Positions 6,308-14,070 of a stretch of DNA of 14,326 bases are shown here, piece after piece; position 1 is the stretch's first letter; each line of letters opens with the position of its first letter. This stretch comes from an uncultured Collinsella sp. (lineage in GTDB: Bacteria > Actinomycetota > Coriobacteriia > Coriobacteriales > Coriobacteriaceae): contig CABURR010000053.1 of the NCBI GenBank assembly GCA_902493985.1, forward strand, positions 1 to 14,326. Reading direction: 5' to 3'. Both the position numbers and the translations under genes were made by a program. Under the pieces are notes generated by a model. The model searched no databases, had not been told where the DNA came from, and saw only the letters and a program-made list of their open reading frames with translations.

Positions 6308-7759
6308 CTAGAAGCTAACGTCGAAGCCAGCGCCAGTGCCCTCTTCATCGGTGGTCGGCACGCCCTTTGCCTTGTTGTAGGCAAAGATCAAGACGATCGG
6401 CACGATAAAGGCGATGAGATTGCCAGCCACATACCACACGAGCGTCTCGGGCGTAACGATGAGCAGGCCAAGCACGCCGGTCAGACCCTGACCGATGGCG
6501 CGCACCTCGAAGAGCTTCACGAAGGCACCGCCGCAGCCTGCACCGATGCAAGCGCAGATGAACGGGATGATCGAGTAGCGCATGTTTGCAGCGAAGATAG
6601 CGGGCTCGGAGATTCCGACCAGCGTCGGGATAAAGGACGACATGCAGATGTTGCGCTCTTTGGAATGCTTCTTATGAATGAGGTACATGCCGATGGCGCC
6701 GCCGCCCTGGGCGATAATGGAAACCGACCAGATGGCCTGGATGTAGTTGAAGCCAGTCGTGGCGACGAGGTTTGCCTCGATACCCTGGATGAACTGATGC
6801 GTACCGGTAACGACAAGCGGCTGCAGGAACGCGGCGAAGACAAAGGCACCAAAGACGCCCATCCTGTTGTACAGGATATCGATTACGCCGCCGAGGACGT
6901 CGCCGATCAGGTTGCCGAGCGGGCCGAACACGGTGAACAGGGCGACGTTAGCAAGAATCAGGGTAACGGTCGGGACAAAGACAAACGAGACGACCTCGGG
7001 GATGTACTTCTGGGCAATCTTCTCGACCTTGGCCATAAACCAGGCAGTCAGGATTGCAGGGAACACGCCGCCCTGGAAAGCAACCATGGGGATGGAGAGC
7101 GGACCGAAGTTCCAGTACTCAGCACCCGTCGGATCCATAACGAACGTGTTACGGTTCATAAGGCTCGGGTGAACCATGACGATACCGACGAGGATGCCCA
7201 GAATCGGGTTACCGCCAAAACGCTTCACCGCGCTGTACATAACCAGGACAGGCAGGTAGTCAAACGTGGTGGCGATAATGGCAAAGAAGCTTGCGAGGTT
7301 CTTGAGGAACTCGCTGTGGTCGGCAAGGCTGCCCTCCATGCCGAAGAGTCCGTTGGCAACGATCAGCGACTTAAGGCCGATGATGATAGCAGCGCCGACG
7401 AAAGCGGGAATGATGGGGATAAAGATGTCCGAGAATACCTTGAGGACCGAGAAGAACTTGCCTTTCTTGTCCGCCTCGGCGCCCTTGACCTCGGAAGCGC
7501 TGATCTCCTTAACGCCCGTCAGAGCCATAAACTCATCGTAAACCTTGTTGACGGTACCGGTACCGAAGATGATCATGAGCTGGCCGCTGTTGTACAGCAC
7601 GCCCTTGACGCCATCGATGTTCTCGAGCTCGGCCTTGTTGTACTTGCTCGTATCCTTGAGCACCAGACGCAGACGGGTCACGCAATGCGTGGCGCCCTCG
7701 ATGTTCTCCAGTCCGCCGACGTTGTCGACGACTTGCTGGGACACTGCCTTGTAGTCCAT
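6308..7759 (-). CDS. PTS sucrose/beta-glucoside-type EIIBC permease
   Basis: A 483-aa membrane protein of the glucose-sucrose-beta-glucoside PTS superfamily that imports a sugar and phosphorylates it. The N-terminal EIIB domain (about 1-90) carries the phospho-acceptor cysteine at residue 26 in GATHCVTRLR. The EIIC domain (from about 105) has roughly ten hydrophobic segments, a GTHQFIQGIEANL loop with the conserved His, and a GISEPAIF motif equivalent to the sugar-binding GITEP. No EIIA domain follows, so it must use a shared EIIA-Glc encoded elsewhere. I chose the ATG at 7757-7759 (MDYKAV) because GGAG lies 6 nt upstream and EIIB domains start this way; the ATG four codons earlier has no spacing from its AAGGA. 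It is 45 nt after the GH32 gene. Sucrose is the likely but unproven substrate. Confidence 0.9.
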   Translation of the reverse strand: MDYKAVSQQVVDNVGGLENIEGATHCVTRLRLVLKDTSKYNKAELENIDGVKGVLYNSGQLMIIFGTGTVNKVYDEFMALTGVKEISASEVKGAEADKKGKFFSVLKVFSDIFIPIIPAFVGAAIIIGLKSLIVANGLFGMEGSLADHSEFLKNLASFFAIIATTFDYLPVLVMYSAVKRFGGNPILGILVGIVMVHPSLMNRNTFVMDPTGAEYWNFGPLSIPMVAFQGGVFPAILTAWFMAKVEKIAQKYIPEVVSFVFVPTVTLILANVALFTVFGPLGNLIGDVLGGVIDILYNRMGVFGAFVFAAFLQPLVVTGTHQFIQGIEANLVATTGFNYIQAIWSVSIIAQGGGAIGMYLIHKKHSKERNICMSSFIPTLVGISEPAIFAANMRYSIIPFICACIGAGCGGAFVKLFEVRAIGQGLTGVLGLLIVTPETLVWYVAGNLIAFIVPIVLIFAYNKAKGVPTTDEEGTGAGFDVSF

Positions 7760-7804
7760 GTTCCTCTCCATTCCTTTTCTAAATCATAAAACGGTTCGTT
7801 GCCG

Positions 7805-9187
7805 CTACAGAGACGCGATCGTTGCGTTTGCGCACTTGAGCGCACCGTCGGTGACGGTAAGCGCCACACCCTGGCCCTGCTTGTTGCAGAAGCGAGCGTT
7901 GAGCGCAACATCATCGACAAAGATGGTCGCGATGTCGTCGTCGACGACCAGACGCACATGGTGAGTGCCCTCGCCCTTAAAGAACAACGGACGCTCGAGG
8001 CCCATGTTGTTGACCTGGAACCACGGGTACTGGGGAGCCGGCGTGAACTCGAGCTTGCCCTCGCGCAGGTTGGCGCGGAACTCATAGGCAAGACCGGTCT
8101 CGGCGTCCTCGGCGAACTTGACCGAGAAGCCGGCAGCGTTACCGCCGAGCTCAATGTCGGTATCGAGCAAGTAGGTGGAGCCGGCGTCTGCAGACAAAAC
8201 CTGCTCGACCTTGCCCGACTCGCAGGAGAGCTCGAAGGCTTCGACAGCCTTGCCCTCGCCAAAGGCGCCGAGCATGCTGTCGGGAAGCTTGGTGCCGAGC
8301 GTTCCGTCGGCACGCTGAACGATCTCGAGGGGCATGAAGGTACCGCCCCACAGGTAAGAGCTGGAGTCGCCGCCCTCGTCGCGCGTCGGGACCCAACCAA
8401 AGAGAACGCGGCGCTCGCCATCGAATGCGGTGCGAGCGGCGTAGTACGCGCGGCCGTCGAAGGAGTCGTCAGCGGGGGTAATCCAAGGACCGTTGATGGA
8501 CTTGGACATGCGGTAACGGGTCTTGTTGCCGTCGCTGTACTCGGAAAAGACGAGGTACCACCAGTCGCCCATCTTAAAGAGATCAGGCATCTCAAACATG
8601 GTGTACAGGCCCGGGTTCCACCAGTCGCCCTGGAACTCCCAGTTGGTCAGATCCTTGGAGGTGAACTTGACCAGGCGGCCGGTCATCAGACGCTTGTCCT
8701 CGCCCACGCGCGTTCCGAGGATGAGCATATACTCCTCGTTCTCCTCGTCCCAAAGCACAAAGGGATCGCGCCAGTTGCGGTCATCGTAACCCTCCTGGGG
8801 CGGAAGCAGCGTCTCGGCGATGTTCTTCTCCCACTTGACGGCGTCGTCACTCGTTGCGTGAAGAAGAACCTGCTTCATCAAGCGCGCGCGGACCTTATCG
8901 CGATTACAACCAGTGTAGAGCGCATGGTACTTGTCGCCCACCTTAAACACCGTGCCGGCATAAATGTACTGGTCGACTTCCTCGTCGCCGCCACGCTCAA
9001 GGCTCTCGCCAAAGTCCTTGTAGTTGACGAAATCCTTGGTCGTAGCGAGTGCCCAGCCAAACGGCTCTCCGAAAGGTTCGGGGTTACGCGTGTCACGCTG
9101 ATGATAGAGATAGAACGTGCCGTCCTCGCCGTACGGCATGATGTCGCCTACCCAAATTCCCTCAGGCTGGTAATACACCTTGTGCAT
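7805..9187 (-). CDS. GH32-type fructosidase with variant WVGDIMP active-site motif
   Basis: A 460-aa protein without signal peptide, with a GH32 propeller (about 1-300) and a C-terminal beta-sandwich. The three catalytic acids are kept: Asp15 in WVGDIMP, RDP at 140-142, and Glu199 in EMPD. However, the usual WMNDPNG around the nucleophile is replaced by WVGDIMP, and ECPD by EMPD, so the -1 subsite differs from invertases. It is first in the operon with EIIBC and scrB, directly behind the operator-controlled promoter. It probably cleaves another fructose-containing sugar or its phosphate in the cytoplasm; which one cannot be read from sequence. The start at ATG 9185-9187 is favoured by AGGAAG just upstream; an ATG six codons earlier has no ribosome site. 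GH43-like activity is a less likely alternative. Confidence 0.82.
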   Translation of the reverse strand: MHKVYYQPEGIWVGDIMPYGEDGTFYLYHQRDTRNPEPFGEPFGWALATTKDFVNYKDFGESLERGGDEEVDQYIYAGTVFKVGDKYHALYTGCNRDKVRARLMKQVLLHATSDDAVKWEKNIAETLLPPQEGYDDRNWRDPFVLWDEENEEYMLILGTRVGEDKRLMTGRLVKFTSKDLTNWEFQGDWWNPGLYTMFEMPDLFKMGDWWYLVFSEYSDGNKTRYRMSKSINGPWITPADDSFDGRAYYAARTAFDGERRVLFGWVPTRDEGGDSSSYLWGGTFMPLEIVQRADGTLGTKLPDSMLGAFGEGKAVEAFELSCESGKVEQVLSADAGSTYLLDTDIELGGNAAGFSVKFAEDAETGLAYEFRANLREGKLEFTPAPQYPWFQVNNMGLERPLFFKGEGTHHVRLVVDDDIATIFVDDVALNARFCNKQGQGVALTVTDGALKCANATIASL

Positions 9188-9229
9188 CCGAGACTTCCTT
9201 TCCACGACATACTAACTCGGTACATTGGC

Positions 9230-9258
9230 AAGATATGTCAATCGTTTTCATATGTCAA
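9230..9258 (-). promoter_or_regulatory. Promoter of the fructoside (GH32-PTS-scrB) operon
   Basis: On the minus strand a perfect -35 hexamer TTGACA (9253-9258) is followed after exactly 17 nt by TATCTT (9230-9235), a 4/6 match to the -10. Transcription would start near 9223, about 36 nt before the start codon. Both repressor sites overlap it. Confidence 0.65.
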
Positions 9259-9269
9259 ACGTTTTCATA
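9234..9269 (-). promoter_or_regulatory. Two tandem LacI-type operators on the operon promoter
   Basis: The minus strand carries two 19-bp copies of TATGAAAACG[T/A]TTGACATA at 9251-9269 and 9234-9252, repeating every 17 bp with a single difference. Each has the AAACG core with central CG typical of LacI/GalR-family operators. One covers the -35 and the other fills the spacer up to the -10, so repression by occlusion is expected, most likely by the adjacent LacI-family protein. Confidence 0.7.
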
Positions 9270-9302
9270 CCAATACGTCTTTTCGCAGTTCCAGTCGTCG
9301 GC

Positions 9303-9318
9303 AAACGGTTGACATATG
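9303..9318 (+). promoter_or_regulatory. Upstream operator-like site in opposite orientation
   Basis: AAACGGTTGACATATG on the plus strand matches 15 of 16 bases of the operator copy AAACGTTTGACATATG, but inverted relative to the promoter copies and about 35 bp upstream of them. It lies between the lacI stop and the operon promoter. It may act as an auxiliary operator for cooperative binding or looping. Confidence 0.5.
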
Positions 9319-9370
9319 CCGGTGAACGGTAATCAGAGGCGTTTGAGGAATTCTTTTGGCACGGGATGAA

Positions 9371-10381
9371 CTACGCGGTTTTGCCCTCAATAAGTTCAAC
9401 GGGGAGTTTGATATTCGATTCGGGCTTATCGCCGTTAATAAGAGCGATGATGGATTGCGCCGCGAGCTCTCCGATGCGATCGATATCTTGACGTACGGTT
9501 GTTAAGTCAGGCATAAACGTCATAGTTCGGCGGGCACCATCCGCGCCCACGACCTTAATATCGTCCGGAGCGCTCAAGCCGCGCTGCTTCATCACGTTGA
9601 GACAGATGGCCGCCATCGTATCGTCTCCCGCAAAGATGCCGTCAATATCGGGGTTCTCATCGAGGATCTTCGCAACGACCGCGCCCTTTTCGTCGTCGGG
9701 CTTAACGAACTCGACCTCACGGACAAGCGCGGACAAACCGGCCTGCTCAACAACATCGAGGTAGGCATCGGTACGCTTATTGGCAGGCATGCGCATGCGG
9801 CTATTGCTGCGCAGGCACAGGATACGCCTGCAGCCGTCATCAATCAGACGGCGCGTGGCGAGCTCGCCGATGCCATAGCTGTCACTTGCAATCTGGACAG
9901 AGCCCTCGCCAAGATCGCAGTCGATGCCAACCAGGCTCAAGCCCATCTCGGCATATGCCTCGGCACCGATATTGAGGGAGTTGACGATTACGCCGTCGAC
10001 CATATTGCGGCGGAGCATGTCGATATAGGAACGCTCAAGATCAGGTCGATTGGCGCTGTTGCACAGCAACATCTTAAAGCCGTTTTCCGCTAACGTGCGC
10101 TCGACCGCCTGCACAACCTGAGCATGGAACGGGCTGCTCACAAAGGGAACGATCATACCGATAAGATTCAGGCGACCGTTGAGCATGGCACGGGCGATAT
10201 CGTTGGGCGTATAGTTGATGCGCTCCATCGCGGCATGGACCTTATCGCGGGTCTCTTGGCTAATATAGCCGCGATTATTAAGCACGCGAGATACCGTAGT
10301 AGGCGAAACCCCCGCCACCGCTGCAACTTCCTTGATGCCAGGCTTAGCAGAATCCTTAGAACGAGCGCCCTCGCGAGCCAT
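9371..10381 (-). CDS. LacI-family transcriptional regulator, probable fructoside operon repressor
   Basis: A 336-aa DNA-binding regulator. The N-terminal LacI helix-turn-helix is at about 16-36 (IKEVAAVAGVSPTTVSRVLN), followed by the hinge helix at about 55-70 (YTPNDIARAM) and a periplasmic-binding-protein-like effector domain to the end (for example GIFAGDDTMAA and the C-terminal PDLTTVRQD typical of the GalR/LacI group). The start is taken at ATG 10379-10381 because GGGGGAGG lies about 5 nt upstream; two earlier in-frame ATGs (up to 10402) lack a ribosome site and would overlap the operator. It precedes the GH32-PTS-scrB operon with its operators, and has an operator in its own 5' region, so a local, self-repressing sugar-responsive repressor of the ScrR type is likely. 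The effector is not known. Confidence 0.9.
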   Translation of the reverse strand: MAREGARSKDSAKPGIKEVAAVAGVSPTTVSRVLNNRGYISQETRDKVHAAMERINYTPNDIARAMLNGRLNLIGMIVPFVSSPFHAQVVQAVERTLAENGFKMLLCNSANRPDLERSYIDMLRRNMVDGVIVNSLNIGAEAYAEMGLSLVGIDCDLGEGSVQIASDSYGIGELATRRLIDDGCRRILCLRSNSRMRMPANKRTDAYLDVVEQAGLSALVREVEFVKPDDEKGAVVAKILDENPDIDGIFAGDDTMAAICLNVMKQRGLSAPDDIKVVGADGARRTMTFMPDLTTVRQDIDRIGELAAQSIIALINGDKPESNIKLPVELIEGKTA

Positions 10382-10681
10382 AGCACCCTCCCCCATCAAC
10401 ATGTCATACGTTTACATACGAACAAAGCATACCCCAACAACAGCGGGAAGACGGTAACAGCACAAGTAAGTAAACGACTCATCCAAATAATTAGGAGAGT
10501 TCCGCCTAAAGGGTGACTCCGAAGAACCCCGCCGGGCCGCTTTGGGTTACTTTCCAAAACATTTCCGCAGGACGCAAAGGGCTCCGCCGCGCGAAGCGCG
10601 CAGCGGAGCCCTTTGCATGTCCGAGGACGTTTTGGAAAGTAACCCAAAGCGGCCCGGCGATCCTGCGGGAGTTAAACCCCT
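10382..10681. other. Intergenic region between PFL radical subunit and lacI
   Basis: About 300 bp without a gene. It holds the lacI operator and promoter region (10401-10440), a single CGGTAA motif near 10451, and the large palindrome. No ribosome site supports the short frames found here. Confidence 0.7.
10401..10418 (-). promoter_or_regulatory. Operator in front of lacI (probable autoregulation)
   Basis: TATGTAAACGTATGACAT on the minus strand matches the operon operators at 16 of 18 positions. It lies about 20 bp upstream of the chosen lacI start codon. A candidate promoter pairs TTGTTG upstream with TATGTA, which overlaps this site. Confidence 0.6.
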
Positions 10682-10685
10682 TTAG
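10506..10685. repeat. 180-bp mosaic palindrome between pfl and lacI
   Basis: The core is a perfect 30-bp inverted repeat (10531-10560 with 10629-10658). Inside it lies a perfect 14-bp one (10574-10587 with 10603-10616) and a CGCGC-GAA-GCGCG tip. Outside it, CTAAAGGG/CCCTTTAG (10506-10513, 10678-10685) and ACTCC/GGAGT also pair. The outer right end covers the stop codon of the 83-aa PFL subunit gene. The open frames across it on both strands are products of the repeat. It may end transcription in either direction and resembles a BIME- or MITE-like interspersed element. Confidence 0.85.
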
Positions 10686-10933
10686 AACTTGTCGTGGAAG
10701 GTACGCGAAATGACCTCGTCCTGCTGCTCCTTGGTGAGCGTGTGGAAGTTCACGGCATAGCCGGAAACGCGGATGGTCAGCTGCGGGTACTTCTCGGGGT
10801 GAGCCTGAGCATCGAGCAACGTCTCACGGTTGAAGACGTTGATGTTCAGGTGATGGCCACCCTTCTCGGCGTAAGCGTCGAGCATGTGGACCAGGTTATC
10901 GGCCTGAGTCTCGGAAACTTCAGAAACCTTCAT
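10682..10933 (-). CDS. Free-standing glycyl-radical domain of pyruvate formate-lyase (GrcA-like)
   Basis: An 83-aa protein equal to the C-terminal end of PFL. After a unique start (MKVSEVSETQ) it matches the E. coli PFL tail: GGHHLNINVFNRE, HPEKYPQLTIRVSGYAV and LTKEQQDEVISRTF. The radical-bearing glycine is Gly58 in RVSGY, equal to Gly734 in E. coli PFL. In E. coli the related YfiD/GrcA repairs oxygen-cut PFL, but that organism also has full-length PFL. Here the preceding gene lacks this domain entirely, so this protein is probably an obligatory subunit and the target of PflA. It has its own ribosome site (AAGGAG, 7 nt before ATG 10931-10933) and lies 85 nt behind the large-subunit gene, with two hairpins in between. 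Database pipelines may label it autonomous glycyl radical cofactor. Confidence 0.92.
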   Translation of the reverse strand: MKVSEVSETQADNLVHMLDAYAEKGGHHLNINVFNRETLLDAQAHPEKYPQLTIRVSGYAVNFHTLTKEQQDEVISRTFHDKF

Positions 10934-10956
10934 AATGTGTCTCCTTCGATCGATAG

Positions 10957-10976
10957 GCGCCGGCCGAAACCGGCGC
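10957..10976 (-). promoter_or_regulatory. GC hairpin just upstream of the PFL radical-subunit ribosome site
   Basis: GCGCCGG (10957-10963) pairs with CCGGCGC (10970-10976) around a 6-nt loop, about 10 nt before the AAGGAG of the 83-aa gene. It could tune initiation of the small subunit or act as an mRNA processing barrier. Confidence 0.5.
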
Positions 10977-10992
10977 GCTAATCAGTAATCGT

Positions 10993-11017
10993 TATTGTTA
11001 GTATAGCACTAACAATA
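10993..11017 (-). promoter_or_regulatory. AT-rich hairpin directly after the PFL large-subunit stop
   Basis: TATTGTTAGT (10993-11002) is a perfect inverted repeat of 11008-11017 with a 5-nt loop. It begins one base after the TAA of the large subunit. No U tract follows on the minus strand, so simple termination is unlikely. The TTGTTA...TAACAA ends resemble Rex half-sites but are spaced 9 nt, not the usual 6. Confidence 0.6.
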
Positions 11018-11018
11018 G

Positions 11019-13070
<2,052 letters not shown>

Positions 13071-13191
13071 TGTGTAACCACGCTCCTAGTTACGTGTAAT
13101 GCGGCGCTCTCTCACACCGCTGCTTATTGAATTCTTGAATTATCGGCTTGCACTACCGGCTTCTTCCGTTCTTCACCACACGTTGGTACAG

Positions 13192-13207
13192 GGAAAAACG
13201 TTTGTCC
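13192..13207. promoter_or_regulatory. LacI/GalR-type operator-like palindrome in the pfl leader
   Basis: A 16-bp near-palindrome centred on CG at 13199-13200 with one mismatched pair, containing AAAACGTTTG, the same ten-base core as the operon operator. It lies about 125 nt before the pfl start codon, inside the presumed leader. Flanks differ from the fructoside operators, so a different family member could be the ligand. Confidence 0.35.
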
Positions 13208-13300
13208 ACCTTGGAACTGCAACCCAAAACCCAAGATTTCACCCGTTTGAGAAGGATAACATAGCTACCCCCTTCATCAGAGCTGTTATATGTTTCTTTT

Positions 13301-13327
13301 TTTATACCATTAGGGCGTTTTTAACAA
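13301..13327 (-). promoter_or_regulatory. Candidate pfl promoter
   Basis: On the minus strand TTGTTA (13322-13327) and TATAAA (13301-13306) are 15 nt apart in an A/T-rich patch; a TATAAC (13285-13290) is an alternative -10. A start here would leave a leader of over 200 nt before the pfl start codon. Just upstream is a CGGTGAACGGTA element (13357-13368). Confidence 0.3.
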
Positions 13328-13455
13328 ATCCGCAGGAAATGCGAGCGCGAACAACTACCGTTCACCGATTTGTTTGGTATTTTTCCTTGCCTTTGTACGA
13401 CGTTCACTCTAGCTGTTATGCCAGCTTTAGCAGGGTAAAGTGCCTCTGAGTAGGC

Positions 13456-13547
13456 TTTGGGACATGCCTAACGATCTGCCCCAAACTTTACTGGCACCGA
13501 CGGTGTACGGAGGTCGCCTAAAGGTAGTTTTCTAGGCATGTCTCAAA
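13456..13547 (+). repeat. 15-bp inverted repeat with long loop upstream of marR
   Basis: TTTGGGACATGCCTA (13456-13470) pairs with 13533-13547 with a single G-U. The 62-nt loop holds a small CACCG/CGGTG hairpin (13495-13505). The first six bases of the left arm can instead pair with CCCAAA at 13480-13485, so two folds compete. The right arm overlaps a candidate -35 (TAGGCA, 17 nt before TATAGG at 13556). Confidence 0.6.
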
Positions 13548-13576
13548 ATCTACCGTATAGGGCGCGCGTGCAGGGG

Positions 13577-13633
13577 TATCATCTTTCACCGAAAATAGTT
13601 TCTAGTGTTAGGGGTTTTCGGTGGAAGATACCG
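13577..13633 (+). promoter_or_regulatory. Long hairpin that encloses the marR ribosome site and start codon
   Basis: Arms 13581-13595 and 13615-13629 pair over 15 bp with a single G-U; GGTATC further out can continue the pairing after a 3-nt bulge. The AGGGG ribosome site (13610-13614) is in the 19-nt loop and the GTG start (13621-13623) is inside the stem. This suggests either translational control of marR or a large palindromic operator for MarR autorepression. Confidence 0.6.
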
Positions 13634-14070
13634 ATTTCCATGAGCTTGGGAGTCAGCTCCTTACCGAGTTTGGCGGCATTCACCAGCGCATTTCGCGCTT
13701 TGTGGACAAAGCTCTCAGCGGCGAGATGGCTGTCATGCGCGCCCTTATGCTCGCTGGCGGTTCGCTCACGCCGAGCGAACTCGCTGATCGCGCCTGGGTC
13801 TCGAACGCCCGCATTGCCAATATCCTACGCGCTCTCGAAGCCAAGGGCTGGGTTGAGCGTGAGCACTCAAAGACCGACCGTCGTCGCGTACACGTCATAG
13901 TGACCGACAAGGGATTCCAGGATCTCGAAATCAAACGCCGGGAATTCGAGGACCGCACCGCGGCTTTCCTCGAACAGCTCGGCGAAACAGATACCCAAGA
14001 GATGGTGCGTCTTCTAAGGCGTGCCAACGAAATTATCGACCACAATCAAGAAAGGAGAGATGCCGAGTGA
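13621..14070 (+). CDS. MarR-family transcriptional regulator
   Basis: A 149-aa winged-helix regulator, normal length for the family. Helix-turn-helix is at about 48-74 (LTPSELADRAWVSNARIANI), the wing at about 84-98 with the family hallmark TDRRRVHVIVTDKG, and terminal helices expected to form the dimer interface. It probably represses itself and the following exporter until a toxic ligand binds. The GTG start is forced: a stop codon lies at 13609-13611 in frame and no other start codon occurs before residue 36. The next gene starts within the marR stop (GTGA, 4-nt overlap), a typical sign of coupled translation. Starts divergently from the pfl locus, the first plus-strand gene of the window. 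Confidence 0.9.
   Translation: MEDTDFHELGSQLLTEFGGIHQRISRFVDKALSGEMAVMRALMLAGGSLTPSELADRAWVSNARIANILRALEAKGWVEREHSKTDRRRVHVIVTDKGFQDLEIKRREFEDRTAAFLEQLGETDTQEMVRLLRRANEIIDHNQERRDAE

Larger units (their letters stand above)
13071..13620. other. 550-bp divergent intergenic region between pfl and marR
   Basis: Markedly richer in A and T than the genes around it. It holds the candidate pfl promoter and leader with an operator-like palindrome (13192-13207), a CGGT direct-repeat element (13357-13368), a distant inverted repeat (13456-13547) and the marR start-codon hairpin. A 116-codon plus-strand frame at 13099-13449 lacks a ribosome site and has no recognisable domain, so I do not call a gene. 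Confidence 0.65.

Noticed and set aside
10396..10713. Small genes on both strands across the large palindrome
   Set aside because: The open frames read mirror-image arms of the inverted repeat on both strands and lack ribosome sites.
10993..11017. Rex (redox regulator) operator
   Set aside because: TTGTTA...TAACAA half-sites are present but 9 nt apart, whereas the known site has 6, and the position after a stop codon inside an operon fits an RNA hairpin better.
13357..13368. Streptomyces-type PHO box (GTTCACC)
   Set aside because: Only one GTTCACC unit is present; a PHO box needs direct repeats at 11-bp spacing. The CGGT-N3-CGGTA description fits all copies better.
13099..13449. 116-codon plus-strand frame in the pfl-marR gap
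   Set aside because: No ribosome site, no recognisable domain, irregular composition, and it overlaps the pfl start and the leader elements.
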